Shown here: one piece after another, positions 8,363-15,843 of the stretch
Layout: each line of letters opens with the position of its first letter
How positions within the stretch are numbered: the stretch's first letter is position 1
From: Actinomycetota bacterium
Lineage (GTDB): Bacteria; Actinomycetota; Acidimicrobiia; Acidimicrobiales; Ilumatobacteraceae
Assembly: GCA_026393535.1 (NCBI GenBank)
Contig: JAPKZY010000029.1
Location: 1 to 43,848 of the forward strand
Length of the DNA stretch: 43,848 bases
Direction of reading: 5' to 3'
The notes under the pieces: model-generated
Told to the model about the DNA's origin: nothing
Seen by the model: only the letters and a program-made list of their open reading frames with translations
Database searches by the model: none
Program-made: the position numbers and the translations under genes

Positions 8363-9063
8363 GAAGCGACTCCGGCGAACACTGTGTTTAGCCATTCCAT
8401 CGTGGTAGAAAACATCACATCGTGACTTTTTGCTAACAAATGATCATCTCCGTGCATCACATGTAAGTCTCCCGTACCAGCGATGGCTCGTACAACTTCA
8501 CTTGCCTCGAGAGGCAATATGGAGTCGCTGTCGCCGTGAAACATCAATAACGGCGTGGAATGAAGCCCGCCGGCAATTTCACAACCAGCCGACTGTGTTG
8601 CAAATGTGACAACACCGCACACCATTTCAGACAATCCGACTGCCACGCGAATGGCAACTGCTCCGCCAAAACTGTGCCCCATAATGACCACTGCATCAGC
8701 ACCGCTACCCACAAGTAACTGCACGGCGGCTGCGGTATCAACACAACATGAATCCATGTCGTTCGGTTTGCGATAACTGAGACGTATAGAAGGAACACCT
8801 ACTGCGACAAGCGCTTCGCCTAATGCATGAAACAAACTGTCGCCAGGCCCCAGGGTTCCGCCCATAGCGCCGCCCACCATGACGACGCCCACCTTTTGCG
8901 CATTGCCATCTGGCTCATGCCACAAAAGTGACAAAAGACCACGCCGCGTATACATCTCGACCTGGCGCAGGTTTTGCCCAAGAATGGCCTGCTGGCTCGC
9001 CATTATTCCCAATGCGTCAAGTGGGGTTTCGGGTCTGTCCTGACCGTTTTCATTGTCTGCCAT
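8359..9063 (-). CDS. Alpha/beta-hydrolase, exosortase-hydrolase/dienelactone-hydrolase-like
   Basis: The 234-residue protein shows GHSFGG (nucleophile Ser131), an acid in FHGDSDSILP (Asp178 or Asp180) and a histidine near HGDDHLL (about 204-208), a complete hydrolase triad. The N-terminus has the VVMVGGAMGG oxyanion-loop strand. It is the first gene of the four-gene minus-strand operon and overlaps the sulfatase by four bases (ATGA), so the two are translationally coupled. It is divergent from the MarR-type gene, with only 20 bases between the start codons. The ester or amide substrate is unknown. Confidence 0.75.
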   Translation of the reverse strand: MADNENGQDRPETPLDALGIMASQQAILGQNLRQVEMYTRRGLLSLLWHEPDGNAQKVGVVMVGGAMGGTLGPGDSLFHALGEALVAVGVPSIRLSYRKPNDMDSCCVDTAAAVQLLVGSGADAVVIMGHSFGGAVAIRVAVGLSEMVCGVVTFATQSAGCEIAGGLHSTPLLMFHGDSDSILPLEASEVVRAIAGTGDLHVMHGDDHLLAKSHDVMFSTTMEWLNTVFAGVAS

Positions 9064-9083
9064 GTGGGTACCCTAGTAAGTAC

Positions 9084-9593
9084 ATGACGAACACAAAGAC
9101 ACAGGCAGATCCCACCAGTGAGCTCGATCTCGAGGTCGCTGGGCGTATCGGAAGAGCATGGCGCGAAATTCGCCGTGGGGCAACCGCGAGCCAGGCTCGC
9201 GACGCCATCTTTGGCATCGGCGGAAGTGCAATCGAGCCAGGCCAAATGGACGCACTGGAACTTCTCGTCACTGTGGAATCGTGTCGCATGGGCGACCTAG
9301 CCGAATACCTTCGCATAGACCCCAGCACTGCAACACGTGCAGTACAACGCCTTATTAAAGACAACTTGGCTGAGCGTGTACAACACGCAGGTGATGGACG
9401 AGTTGTGGCCATTTCAGTAACAGAACGTGGCCGTCGCATTCACGGTGAAGTCAATGATCGTCGTCGCGCAATCTTGTTGGCAGTCATGAATGATTTTGAA
9501 CCAGAAGAGCGTTTCGTTTTAGCCGATTTGATGGAGCGATTCACTCTCTCAGTTGATGCAGCCATCAAGGCAAAAAAGCACCGACACCATTAG
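9084..9593 (+). CDS. MarR-family transcriptional regulator
   Basis: The start ATG 9084 gives 169 residues; a longer in-frame opening runs antisense through the hydrolase gene and is not credible. The winged helix is clear: QMDALELLVTVESCRMGDLA, then a recognition helix in RIDPSTATRAVQRLI, a wing with GDGRVVAISVTERGR, and a long C-terminal dimerisation helix. MarR proteins bind a palindrome near their own promoter and respond to small aromatic or oxidised ligands. Here the 20-base gap to the divergent operon means one operator could control both directions, so the sulfatase/GS operon is the likely target. Confidence 0.85.
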   Translation: MTNTKTQADPTSELDLEVAGRIGRAWREIRRGATASQARDAIFGIGGSAIEPGQMDALELLVTVESCRMGDLAEYLRIDPSTATRAVQRLIKDNLAERVQHAGDGRVVAISVTERGRRIHGEVNDRRRAILLAVMNDFEPEERFVLADLMERFTLSVDAAIKAKKHRHH

Positions 9594-9611
9594 TCACGCA
9601 TCGCACACAGA

Positions 9612-10202
9612 ATGAACACAAAAGATCAGTTCACTTCTGATGCCATGCAATATGCGCCGCAATTGTTTTCTACTGCATTGCGAATGACGCGCAGCCGTTC
9701 CGACGCTGAAGATTTAGTGCAAGAGACGTACATCAAAGGGTGGCGTTCATTTCACACATTCCAAGAGGGAACAAACTTGCGCGCGTGGTTGTTTCGTATT
9801 ATGACGAACACGTACATCAACAAGTACAACGCGCAGAAACGTAAAGGCACTGAAGTCGAACTTGATGATGTCGAGGAACTTTTCTTATACAAGCGTTTGG
9901 GCGCAATTGACCAATCGCAGCTCAGTAGTTCGGCCGAAGACCAGATGCTCGAACTATTCACAGATGACGAAGTGAAGAATGCCCTCGAATCGCTGCCAGA
10001 AGATTTTCGTATCCCGGTGCTTTTGTCTGATGTCGATGGCTTTTCCTATAAGGAAATCGCTGAAATGCTAGAAATCCCAATTGGCACCGTGATGTCTCGC
10101 CTGCATCGGGGAAGAAAAGCGATGCAAAAGATGTTGTACGAGTACGCACGTGACAAAGGGCTCATTGTCGAGCCCGAGACAGTTGAAGGAAGCGGCGAAT
10201 AA
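9612..10202 (+). CDS. sigH: ECF RNA polymerase sigma factor, SigR/SigH type
   Basis: The 196-residue protein contains region 2 ([20 protein letters not shown], then [20 protein letters not shown]) and region 4 ([40 protein letters not shown]). These sequences are close to the actinobacterial SigR/SigH group that answers disulfide stress and recognises GGAAT-type -35 elements. The adjacent zinc anti-sigma gene 26 bases downstream confirms the pairing. No obvious autoregulatory GGAAT promoter is seen in the 18 bases after marR, so transcription may start further upstream or within marR. Confidence 0.9.
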   Translation: MNTKDQFTSDAMQYAPQLFSTALRMTRSRSDAEDLVQETYIKGWRSFHTFQEGTNLRAWLFRIMTNTYINKYNAQKRKGTEVELDDVEELFLYKRLGAIDQSQLSSSAEDQMLELFTDDEVKNALESLPEDFRIPVLLSDVDGFSYKEIAEMLEIPIGTVMSRLHRGRKAMQKMLYEYARDKGLIVEPETVEGSGE

Positions 10203-10228
10203 TCGCCAGAGCGAGCAGAGCCATCGAT

Positions 10229-10462
10229 ATGCCAAATTGCCAAGAAACACTGAAAGAATTGGAATTATTCCTTGATTCAGAGCTGCCGAACGCCCGAATT
10301 GAAGAAATTATGGCCCACCTCACGGGATGCACCGATTGCCAAGGCGCCTATGAATTCCACGCCGAATTACGCACCATTGTGCGGGTGAAGGCCAAACGTG
10401 ATCATCTGCCGGAAGGCTTCACAGACCGCCTCCTGGCCTGCTTTGAACCGCAATCCGAATGA
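10229..10462 (+). CDS. rsrA: Zinc-binding redox-sensing anti-sigma factor (RsrA/RshA type)
   Basis: The 77-residue protein has the ZAS signature H-x3-C-x2-C in AHLTGCTDC plus an N-terminal Cys4, the usual zinc ligands of RsrA. In this family disulfide formation between these cysteines ejects zinc and frees the sigma factor. The C-terminus (LPEGFTDRLLACF) is also typical. It lies directly after the sigma gene and should form a negative-feedback loop with it. The short length is normal. Confidence 0.88.
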   Translation: MPNCQETLKELELFLDSELPNARIEEIMAHLTGCTDCQGAYEFHAELRTIVRVKAKRDHLPEGFTDRLLACFEPQSE

Positions 10463-10516
10463 GACTGACCACCAAGTAATAGGTCTCATTGGCCTGCCAT
10501 TGGCTACGCTGGTGAC

Positions 10517-10672
10517 ATGTTCGCAGCGTATGTATGGCATTGGTGGATCGGTGTAATCCTTCTTCTCGCAAGTGTCGGGTCAGTCGTGGCTGTATTTGTC
10601 GGCTATGCAGCCAAGGTCAGCGCCAGCCGCTACCCCAACCGCCGTCAACGCCAAGCCCTCAAGCAGAAGTAA
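10517..10672 (+). CDS. 51-residue single-pass membrane microprotein
   Basis: ATG 10517 to TAA 10670-10672 encodes 51 residues: an aromatic N-terminus (MFAAYVWHWWIGVILLL), one membrane helix at about residues 10-32, and a basic tail (RYPNRRQRQALKQK). The reading frame stops 9 bases before the tilS start, so the two are probably co-transcribed. I recall similar short proteins in other actinobacteria, but that is memory and not a search. The function is unknown. Confidence 0.7.
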   Translation: MFAAYVWHWWIGVILLLASVGSVVAVFVGYAAKVSASRYPNRRQRQALKQK

Positions 10673-10681
10673 CAGCTTTTC

Positions 10682-11539
10682 TTGATCGACGAACTACTTC
10701 GTCGCTGCACTTTTCCTCCTGCTGGAACAGCGGTTTCATGTGCTGTTTCGGGCGGTCCCGACTCAATGGCTCTCATGCTGTTAGCTCATGCGCATGGGCT
10801 CATTGTCACTGCTATTCACGTTGACCATGGTCTGCGGGCTGAATCAGCCAGTGATATCGAAGTAATCGACCCCGTTGCAGAATCTCTCGGCATTTCAGTC
10901 ATTGTGCATTCAGTGCAGGTGGAACACGGGCCGAACCTAGAAGCTCGTGCTCGTGCCGCACGGTACGGCGTGATGCCAGACGACGTGATGACTGGCCACA
11001 CCGCAGATGATCAAGCAGAGACAGTGCTCATTAACTTGTTGCGAGGCGCAGGCGCACAGGGCCTTGGCGCTATGCGACCTGGAGTGTCACGGCCTCTCTT
11101 GGCATTACGCCGCAGCGATACTCACGCGTTGTGTGCTGACGCAGGAATCACCACCGTTACTGATTCCACGAATACTGACCCGAAATTCCAGCGCAATCGC
11201 GTTCGTAACGAGCTTCTTCCCCTGATGACAGAGATCTCACTGCGAGACCCAGTGCCGCTTCTTGTTCGCAGTGCCGATGTCTTGCGTAACGACAATGACT
11301 TGCTCGAAGAATTGTCCCGAAACATTGACCCCACCGATGCTGTGGCCTTGGCAGCTGCTCCAGCCCCTCTTGCCCACCGTGCTCTTCGCCGCTGGCTGTC
11401 AGACCCCTACCCGCCCGACCTAGCGACCCTTGAGCGAATCATGGCCGTAGCCCGTGGTGAGACCTTGGCCTGCGATATTGGGGAAAATCGTGAAATTCGT
11501 CGCAGTAAACAGAGGCTCATACGCCAGATGCTGGGGTAA
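10682..11539 (+). CDS. tilS: tRNA(Ile)-lysidine synthase
   Basis: The PP-loop SGGPDS lies at residues 23-28. It is followed by HVDHGLRAES, the GHTADDQAETVLINLLRG segment and the RNRVRNELLP motif, all diagnostic of TilS. The enzyme adds lysine to C34 of tRNA-Ile(CAU) so that it reads AUA. At 285 residues it is the short form with the N-terminal catalytic domain and a small C-terminal part, common in Actinobacteria. The start is TTG 10682; no better ATG is in frame upstream of the PP-loop. The usual downstream hpt-ftsH pair is absent here. Confidence 0.92.
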   Translation: MIDELLRRCTFPPAGTAVSCAVSGGPDSMALMLLAHAHGLIVTAIHVDHGLRAESASDIEVIDPVAESLGISVIVHSVQVEHGPNLEARARAARYGVMPDDVMTGHTADDQAETVLINLLRGAGAQGLGAMRPGVSRPLLALRRSDTHALCADAGITTVTDSTNTDPKFQRNRVRNELLPLMTEISLRDPVPLLVRSADVLRNDNDLLEELSRNIDPTDAVALAAAPAPLAHRALRRWLSDPYPPDLATLERIMAVARGETLACDIGENREIRRSKQRLIRQMLG

Positions 11540-11596
11540 CTTGATGTGCGGCGTTTTTGCGCCGCCGGACCGAGCCACAACTTCAAGGAGACCTGA

Positions 11597-12106
11597 ATGC
11601 CCCCGAAACTTCGCGGAAAATGGGCCCTTGGAATTACCCCTCGTAATTTCACCTGGGTCATCAAGGATTGCCTTGCCATTTGTGAGCGACCAGGGGGATA
11701 CGGCGACAACCATCGCCGCGTTCGTCGTCAAGAAGAGATCATTTGGCTGCGCGAGAACCATTTCGACCTCGTCGTCTCCATCATTGCTGCGCCTCACAAC
11801 CTGCACGCATACGAAGAACTCAACATGCCGTATCACCATCGCCCACTCAGTGGCGCAGACGACACCGACGCCTTCTTGAAGGTGTTCTACAAAGAACTTC
11901 AAGGAATGCTTGGTCGTAACCAGAAACTCATCATTCACTCAGAAGAAGTCGGCGATCGTTTGCTCGGCATCATCGGTGGGTACATACGCTGGAGCGGAAT
12001 GATCGATGACCCATCGCAAGCCATCATCATCACCGAGAACATCGGTGGTCGCCAGCTTGATACATGGGCTCGTGAATTGATTCTCGGAGTACACAACCTG
12101 CGGTAG
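11597..12106 (+). CDS. Dual-specificity-phosphatase-like protein with Ser in the P-loop
   Basis: The 169-residue protein starts MPPKLRGKWALGITPRNFTW and has a HSEEVGDR sequence (about residues 117-124). It sits where tyrosine and dual-specificity phosphatases have HC-x5-R, after a strand (QKLIIH) and before a helix, as in that fold. The catalytic Cys is replaced by Ser, so classical cysteine phosphatase chemistry should not work. It may be a phosphate-binding pseudophosphatase. AAGGAG at 11585-11590 is a good ribosome-binding site for ATG 11597. The fold call is from motif layout only. Confidence 0.55.
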   Translation: MPPKLRGKWALGITPRNFTWVIKDCLAICERPGGYGDNHRRVRRQEEIIWLRENHFDLVVSIIAAPHNLHAYEELNMPYHHRPLSGADDTDAFLKVFYKELQGMLGRNQKLIIHSEEVGDRLLGIIGGYIRWSGMIDDPSQAIIITENIGGRQLDTWARELILGVHNLR

Positions 12107-12141
12107 ATGTCCTTCGGACAACGACCAACTGGTTTGTCGAT

Positions 12142-13113
12142 ATGAAAAATCGTCGAGTACTCATCACCGGTATGGGTGGAGAACTCGGCTCGCTCGTTGC
12201 AGCGCTCGCTGAAAATACTGAATGGGCCGGTGAGATTTTAGGGATTGATGTTGATCCACCGCGTCGCTTACTCAAGCGCTCACAGTTTGTTCGTGTTGAC
12301 GCTACGGAACATGACCGCATCGCCGAACTGATTCAAGAATTCAACCCGCATGTGTTGTTACATGTCGGAGTGTGGGAACCACATGCACGTCTTGCAACAC
12401 CCGAAGCAGAAACATGCACAGCACTTGTTGCAAAGGCAGTTTTCGACGCAGCACATCGAGCAGAGGCATTAGAGACTGTCGTTGTGCGCAGCGGAATTGA
12501 AATGTACGGTGCCGGCAGTTATTCGCCTGACATTGCGGTGGAAACAACACCGACTGCGCCAAACACCACATACGGGTACATGTGTCGCAACATTGAATTG
12601 CAAGCAACTGAATTGCGTTCTGCTCGTGGCATCAATGTTTGTACGTTGCGCCTTGCACCCGTTCTTGGTGCACACGTGCCAAGCCCACTTGGCCGACTTC
12701 TACGTTTGCCTGTTATCCCGTACTACGGAATTGGTAACCCAATTTTTAGTGTTGTCGAAGACTTTGATGCAGCAACTGCATTTGTTCAAGCAGCTGAACG
12801 CGATGCAGACGGCGTAGTGAACATTGTCGCAAACGGTGCCATCAGTATGTTGCGTGCCACTTCTATTGGTCGTCGTGTTCCACTTCCATCATTTGGTCCG
12901 GGTTGGTGGATGGCAAAGAACGTGTCATCTCTTGCGGGTGCACCAATGCCTGACCACGTTGCTGACCTCATTCAACACGGCCGCTTAGCTGCCAGTAACG
13001 AAGCAGCACACTTGTTGCGGTTCGCGCCACGCCATTCAACAACTGAAGTGGTGCGTAACTTGTATCTGTGGCCAAGCATCGAACGAATTCCCGCTCGCAA
13101 GCAGGTTGCATAA
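12142..13113 (+). CDS. NAD-dependent epimerase/dehydratase-family protein, atypical active site
   Basis: The 323-residue protein begins with a Rossmann loop TGMGGELG (residues 9-16) and ILGIDVDPP, followed by VRVDATEHD and LLHVGVWEP, an extended-SDR pattern. The expected YxxxK appears as YGYMC, with Cys where the catalytic Lys should be, so redox catalysis is doubtful. The VVRSGIEMYGAGSY segment fits the extended SDR fold. It lies two bases before an alpha/beta-hydrolase gene and could act with it. The substrate is unknown. Confidence 0.75.
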   Translation: MKNRRVLITGMGGELGSLVAALAENTEWAGEILGIDVDPPRRLLKRSQFVRVDATEHDRIAELIQEFNPHVLLHVGVWEPHARLATPEAETCTALVAKAVFDAAHRAEALETVVVRSGIEMYGAGSYSPDIAVETTPTAPNTTYGYMCRNIELQATELRSARGINVCTLRLAPVLGAHVPSPLGRLLRLPVIPYYGIGNPIFSVVEDFDAATAFVQAAERDADGVVNIVANGAISMLRATSIGRRVPLPSFGPGWWMAKNVSSLAGAPMPDHVADLIQHGRLAASNEAAHLLRFAPRHSTTEVVRNLYLWPSIERIPARKQVA

Positions 13114-13114
13114 C

Positions 13115-13963
13115 ATGCCATACGCAATTGCAGCCGACGGAATACGTATTCATTACGAAGTAACGGGCATCACGAAAAGAGCACCAGTTCTATTGGTGCA
13201 AGGCCTTGGTGGCGAGAAGAACTCGTGGAATCTTCAACGCGCTGCACTTGCGTTGCGCCATCGCACAGTGGCATTTGATAATCGCGGCGCAGGCAAGAGC
13301 GACAAACCAGAAGGCACATACGACCTTGAACAGATGGCAGATGATGCAATTGCAGTTCTTGATGCAGCCGGTATTGAATCAGCACATGTTGTTGGCTTAT
13401 CAATGGGCGGTGCAATCAGCCAGATCATTGCGTTGAAACACCCGAACCGTGTTCGTTCATTAACGCTTGTTGCTACGGCGTGCCGCAATCATCAGTGGCG
13501 CGTAGATCTCTTGCAATCATGGGCTGACATGGCAGAAACAGACGGCATGGGGTCAGTCGGCAAAGAAGCTGCACGGTGGATGATTGGCCCGCGCTCATTT
13601 CGCCGTTTACTTCCTGCACTCGGAAGCATCGGACCGCTGCAATTGTTTAACCCAGCCAATGCATTTGTGTCGCAAGTACAAGCAATTCTTACAACTGATG
13701 ACCGTTCACTGAATGCAGAGCTCAGCAACATTGAATGCCCCACAATGGTGGTTGTCGGTAATCAAGACATCCTCACTCCGCGCGGTGATGCTGAAGAGAT
13801 CGCATCACTAATTCCCACAGCAGAACTAGTCGTCATCAGTGGAGGTGCACACGGACTACATATTGAACATGCAAGTACCTTTAATCGCATTCTTCTTGAG
13901 TTTCTTGGCCGCGCCGAAAAAGTATTTGTTTCGCACGGTCATGCAGCTGCCGTAGCAGTGTGA
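13115..13963 (+). CDS. Alpha/beta-hydrolase
   Basis: Starting at ATG 13115, two bases after the SDR stop, the 282-residue protein has the strand VLLVQGLGG, FDNRGAGKSDKP, the nucleophile elbow GLSMGG (Ser96), an acid in VVVGNQDILTP and a late His in GGAHGLHIEH. This is a complete triad of the class that includes 3-oxoadipate enol-lactonase-like esterases. A TTG nine bases earlier is an alternative start inside the SDR gene. The 3' end touches the following flavoprotein reading frame. The substrate cannot be told from sequence. Confidence 0.85.
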   Translation: MPYAIAADGIRIHYEVTGITKRAPVLLVQGLGGEKNSWNLQRAALALRHRTVAFDNRGAGKSDKPEGTYDLEQMADDAIAVLDAAGIESAHVVGLSMGGAISQIIALKHPNRVRSLTLVATACRNHQWRVDLLQSWADMAETDGMGSVGKEAARWMIGPRSFRRLLPALGSIGPLQLFNPANAFVSQVQAILTTDDRSLNAELSNIECPTMVVVGNQDILTPRGDAEEIASLIPTAELVVISGGAHGLHIEHASTFNRILLEFLGRAEKVFVSHGHAAAVAV

Positions 13964-13965
13964 CC

Positions 13966-14784
13966 ATGCGCATCATTGTTGTTGGCGCTGGTCTATCCGG
14001 ACTCATGGCAGCACGCGAGAGTGTCGCGCGTGGTCATGACGCAACCGTTTTTGATAAAGGTCGTGGTGTCGGCGGTCGTTTAGCTACGCGGCGCATCAAA
14101 GACGCAACACTTGATCACGGAGCACAATTCTTCACAGTGCGCAGCGACGAATTTCAGTCTCATGTTGATGACTGGATTACCGCCGGAGTTGTGCGCGAAT
14201 GGTGTCGCGGGTTTTCTGAAGAAGACGGTCATCCTCGCTATGTCGGTGCGAATGGAATGACATCAATTGCAAAACATTTGGCAATCGGACTTGATGTACG
14301 AACCAGCACGCTTGTGTTTTCACTCTCACGTGGCGACACCGACTGGGTAATCACTACTGATGATGGTGTTGCTCACCATGCAGACCGCGTGATTCTCACA
14401 GCGCCTCTACCGCAGTCGTTTTCCTTAATGTTTGGTGGCGGAATTGAGATGCCTACCGAACTGCGCAACACTGATTACGACCGCACATTGGGTCTTCTTG
14501 TCACACTTGATTCCAACAATCACAACGTGCCATCACCTGGCGGTATGCAATTTCCCGATGACGTGTTTTCGTTTATCGGCGACAATGCTGCAAAGGGAAT
14601 TAGTGCAACACCAGCATTGACCTTTCATGCAAACCCTGAATGGAGCCTCACGCATTTCGACATGACCAACCGTGAGATTCACGATGCACTCCTCGAAGCC
14701 GCGACTCCGTGGCTCGGCACTGCAGTGGTCAGTTCAAGCGAGATGAAGAAGTGGCGTTTTGCAATTCCAAAAAAGATGTGGAGT
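13966..14784 (+). pseudogene. Renalase-like FAD amine-oxidase gene, C-terminus lost
   Basis: The N-terminus is a clear FAD-binding fold: IIVVGAGLSGLMAA, then DKGRGVGGRLATRR and DHGAQFFT, as in the renalase/NAD(P)-binding flavoprotein family. The similarity runs to SSEMKKWRFAIPKKMW and then stops. From about 14785 the plus-strand frame only reads the complement of the polyprenyl synthase gene, ending at an accidental stop at 14956-14958. The missing C-terminal part would hold the GD motif that completes the FAD site, so the protein is probably inactive. ATG 13966 gives the usual MRIIVVGAG start; GTG 13960 is an alternative. Confidence 0.7.
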
Positions 14785-15744
14785 TGCAAGAAGCGCAGCA
14801 GTTGCTGCACGCATAGCGTCAGAAGTAATGCCTGTGGGCAATGCATCGCATGCTCGTTCAGCATCGGCAACATACGCACGTGCTTTTTCGATAGCAACGT
14901 CAACGCCACCGTTCGTGCGCACAATCTTCAACACCGTGTCACGCTCTTCAACGGTTAAGGGCTTTCCAAGAATTGACTTCAACGTGTCGGCATCTTTTCC
15001 GCCTTTTGCCAACGTATGAAGAACGGGCAATGTGTATACGCCCTCTTTCATGTCGTTGCCAGCAGGTTTACCCAATTCCTCATCAGTGGCAGTGAGGTCA
15101 AGAACATCATCAACAATTTGGAACACCATGCCGTATGCAGTGCCGTATGCCGTGAGCGCATCAACAACGGCGCGATCATGACCGGCAACTAAACCACCTA
15201 TACGAGCCGCGGTGGAATACAAGGCTGCGGTCTTGCCATCGATGGAATCAAGATACGAATCAACGGTGCGCTCGACGTTATATGTATGGCGCAATTCTTC
15301 AATTTGGCCCTCACACAGATGACCAATTGTTCGCGCCAACAATGCGGCAACTTCCGTGCCAAGTGAAGCGGCGATTTCTGAGGCCTTTGCCAACAATAAG
15401 TCGCCGGCCAGAATTGCTTGCAAGTTTCCCCATTTTGCGTTCACAGTCTCAACTCCACGACGCATGTCGGATTCGTCCATCACGTCGTCGTGATACAGAG
15501 AACCAAGATGAACAAGTTCACACGAAACACCACCGGCAATGGCCTCGTCGGTTGCAACAAGGTCATTACCCACTTGGGAACCAGCAATTGCGAAAATAGG
15601 GCGCAATCGCTTCCCGCCTGCTGAGATGAGATGCGACGCAATTTCGGTCATATATGCGTCATTTGTGGTGACCGACGCCACCAGAGCCTTTTCCACCCGT
15701 TGGCGGTCGTTTTCCATAAAAGGCAACGAAAGAAGCGGCGACAT
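14734..15744 (-). CDS. Polyprenyl diphosphate synthase, probably with altered C-terminus
   Basis: Starting at ATG 15744 the protein has 336 residues with the trans-prenyltransferase set: GGKRLRP (43-49), the first Asp-rich motif HDDVMDESD (85-93), KTAALYSTAA and the second motif QIVDDVLD (209-216). It would extend isopentenyl diphosphate to a C30-C45 chain for menaquinone. A longer frame to 16029 runs antisense through clpC and is not used. The last 16 residues (TPHLF and on) read through the complement of the renalase-like gene, so the native C-terminus seems to have been replaced by readthrough after a deletion. The core enzyme should still be intact. Confidence 0.85.
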   Translation of the reverse strand: MSPLLSLPFMENDRQRVEKALVASVTTNDAYMTEIASHLISAGGKRLRPIFAIAGSQVGNDLVATDEAIAGGVSCELVHLGSLYHDDVMDESDMRRGVETVNAKWGNLQAILAGDLLLAKASEIAASLGTEVAALLARTIGHLCEGQIEELRHTYNVERTVDSYLDSIDGKTAALYSTAARIGGLVAGHDRAVVDALTAYGTAYGMVFQIVDDVLDLTATDEELGKPAGNDMKEGVYTLPVLHTLAKGGKDADTLKSILGKPLTVEERDTVLKIVRTNGGVDVAIEKARAYVADAERACDALPTGITSDAMRAATAALLATPHLFWNCKTPLLHLA

Positions 15745-15843
15745 AATCACGGTTTTTAGACTACGGGTTCTGCAGGGGTACTCCCGTGCCGTACCGATAC
15801 ACTTTCTTTCAATATCCACCGATTCCGAATGGGGTGGCCCCAC

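Noticed and set aside
9064-9083. Partial symmetry (TAC...GTA) in the 20 bases between hydrolase and marR starts
   Set aside because: Only the outer three bases pair; too weak to call a MarR operator, although an operator is expected here.
11420-11938. Minus-strand open frame opposite tilS and the phosphatase-like gene
   Set aside because: It crosses two well-supported plus-strand genes and shows no recognisable motif.
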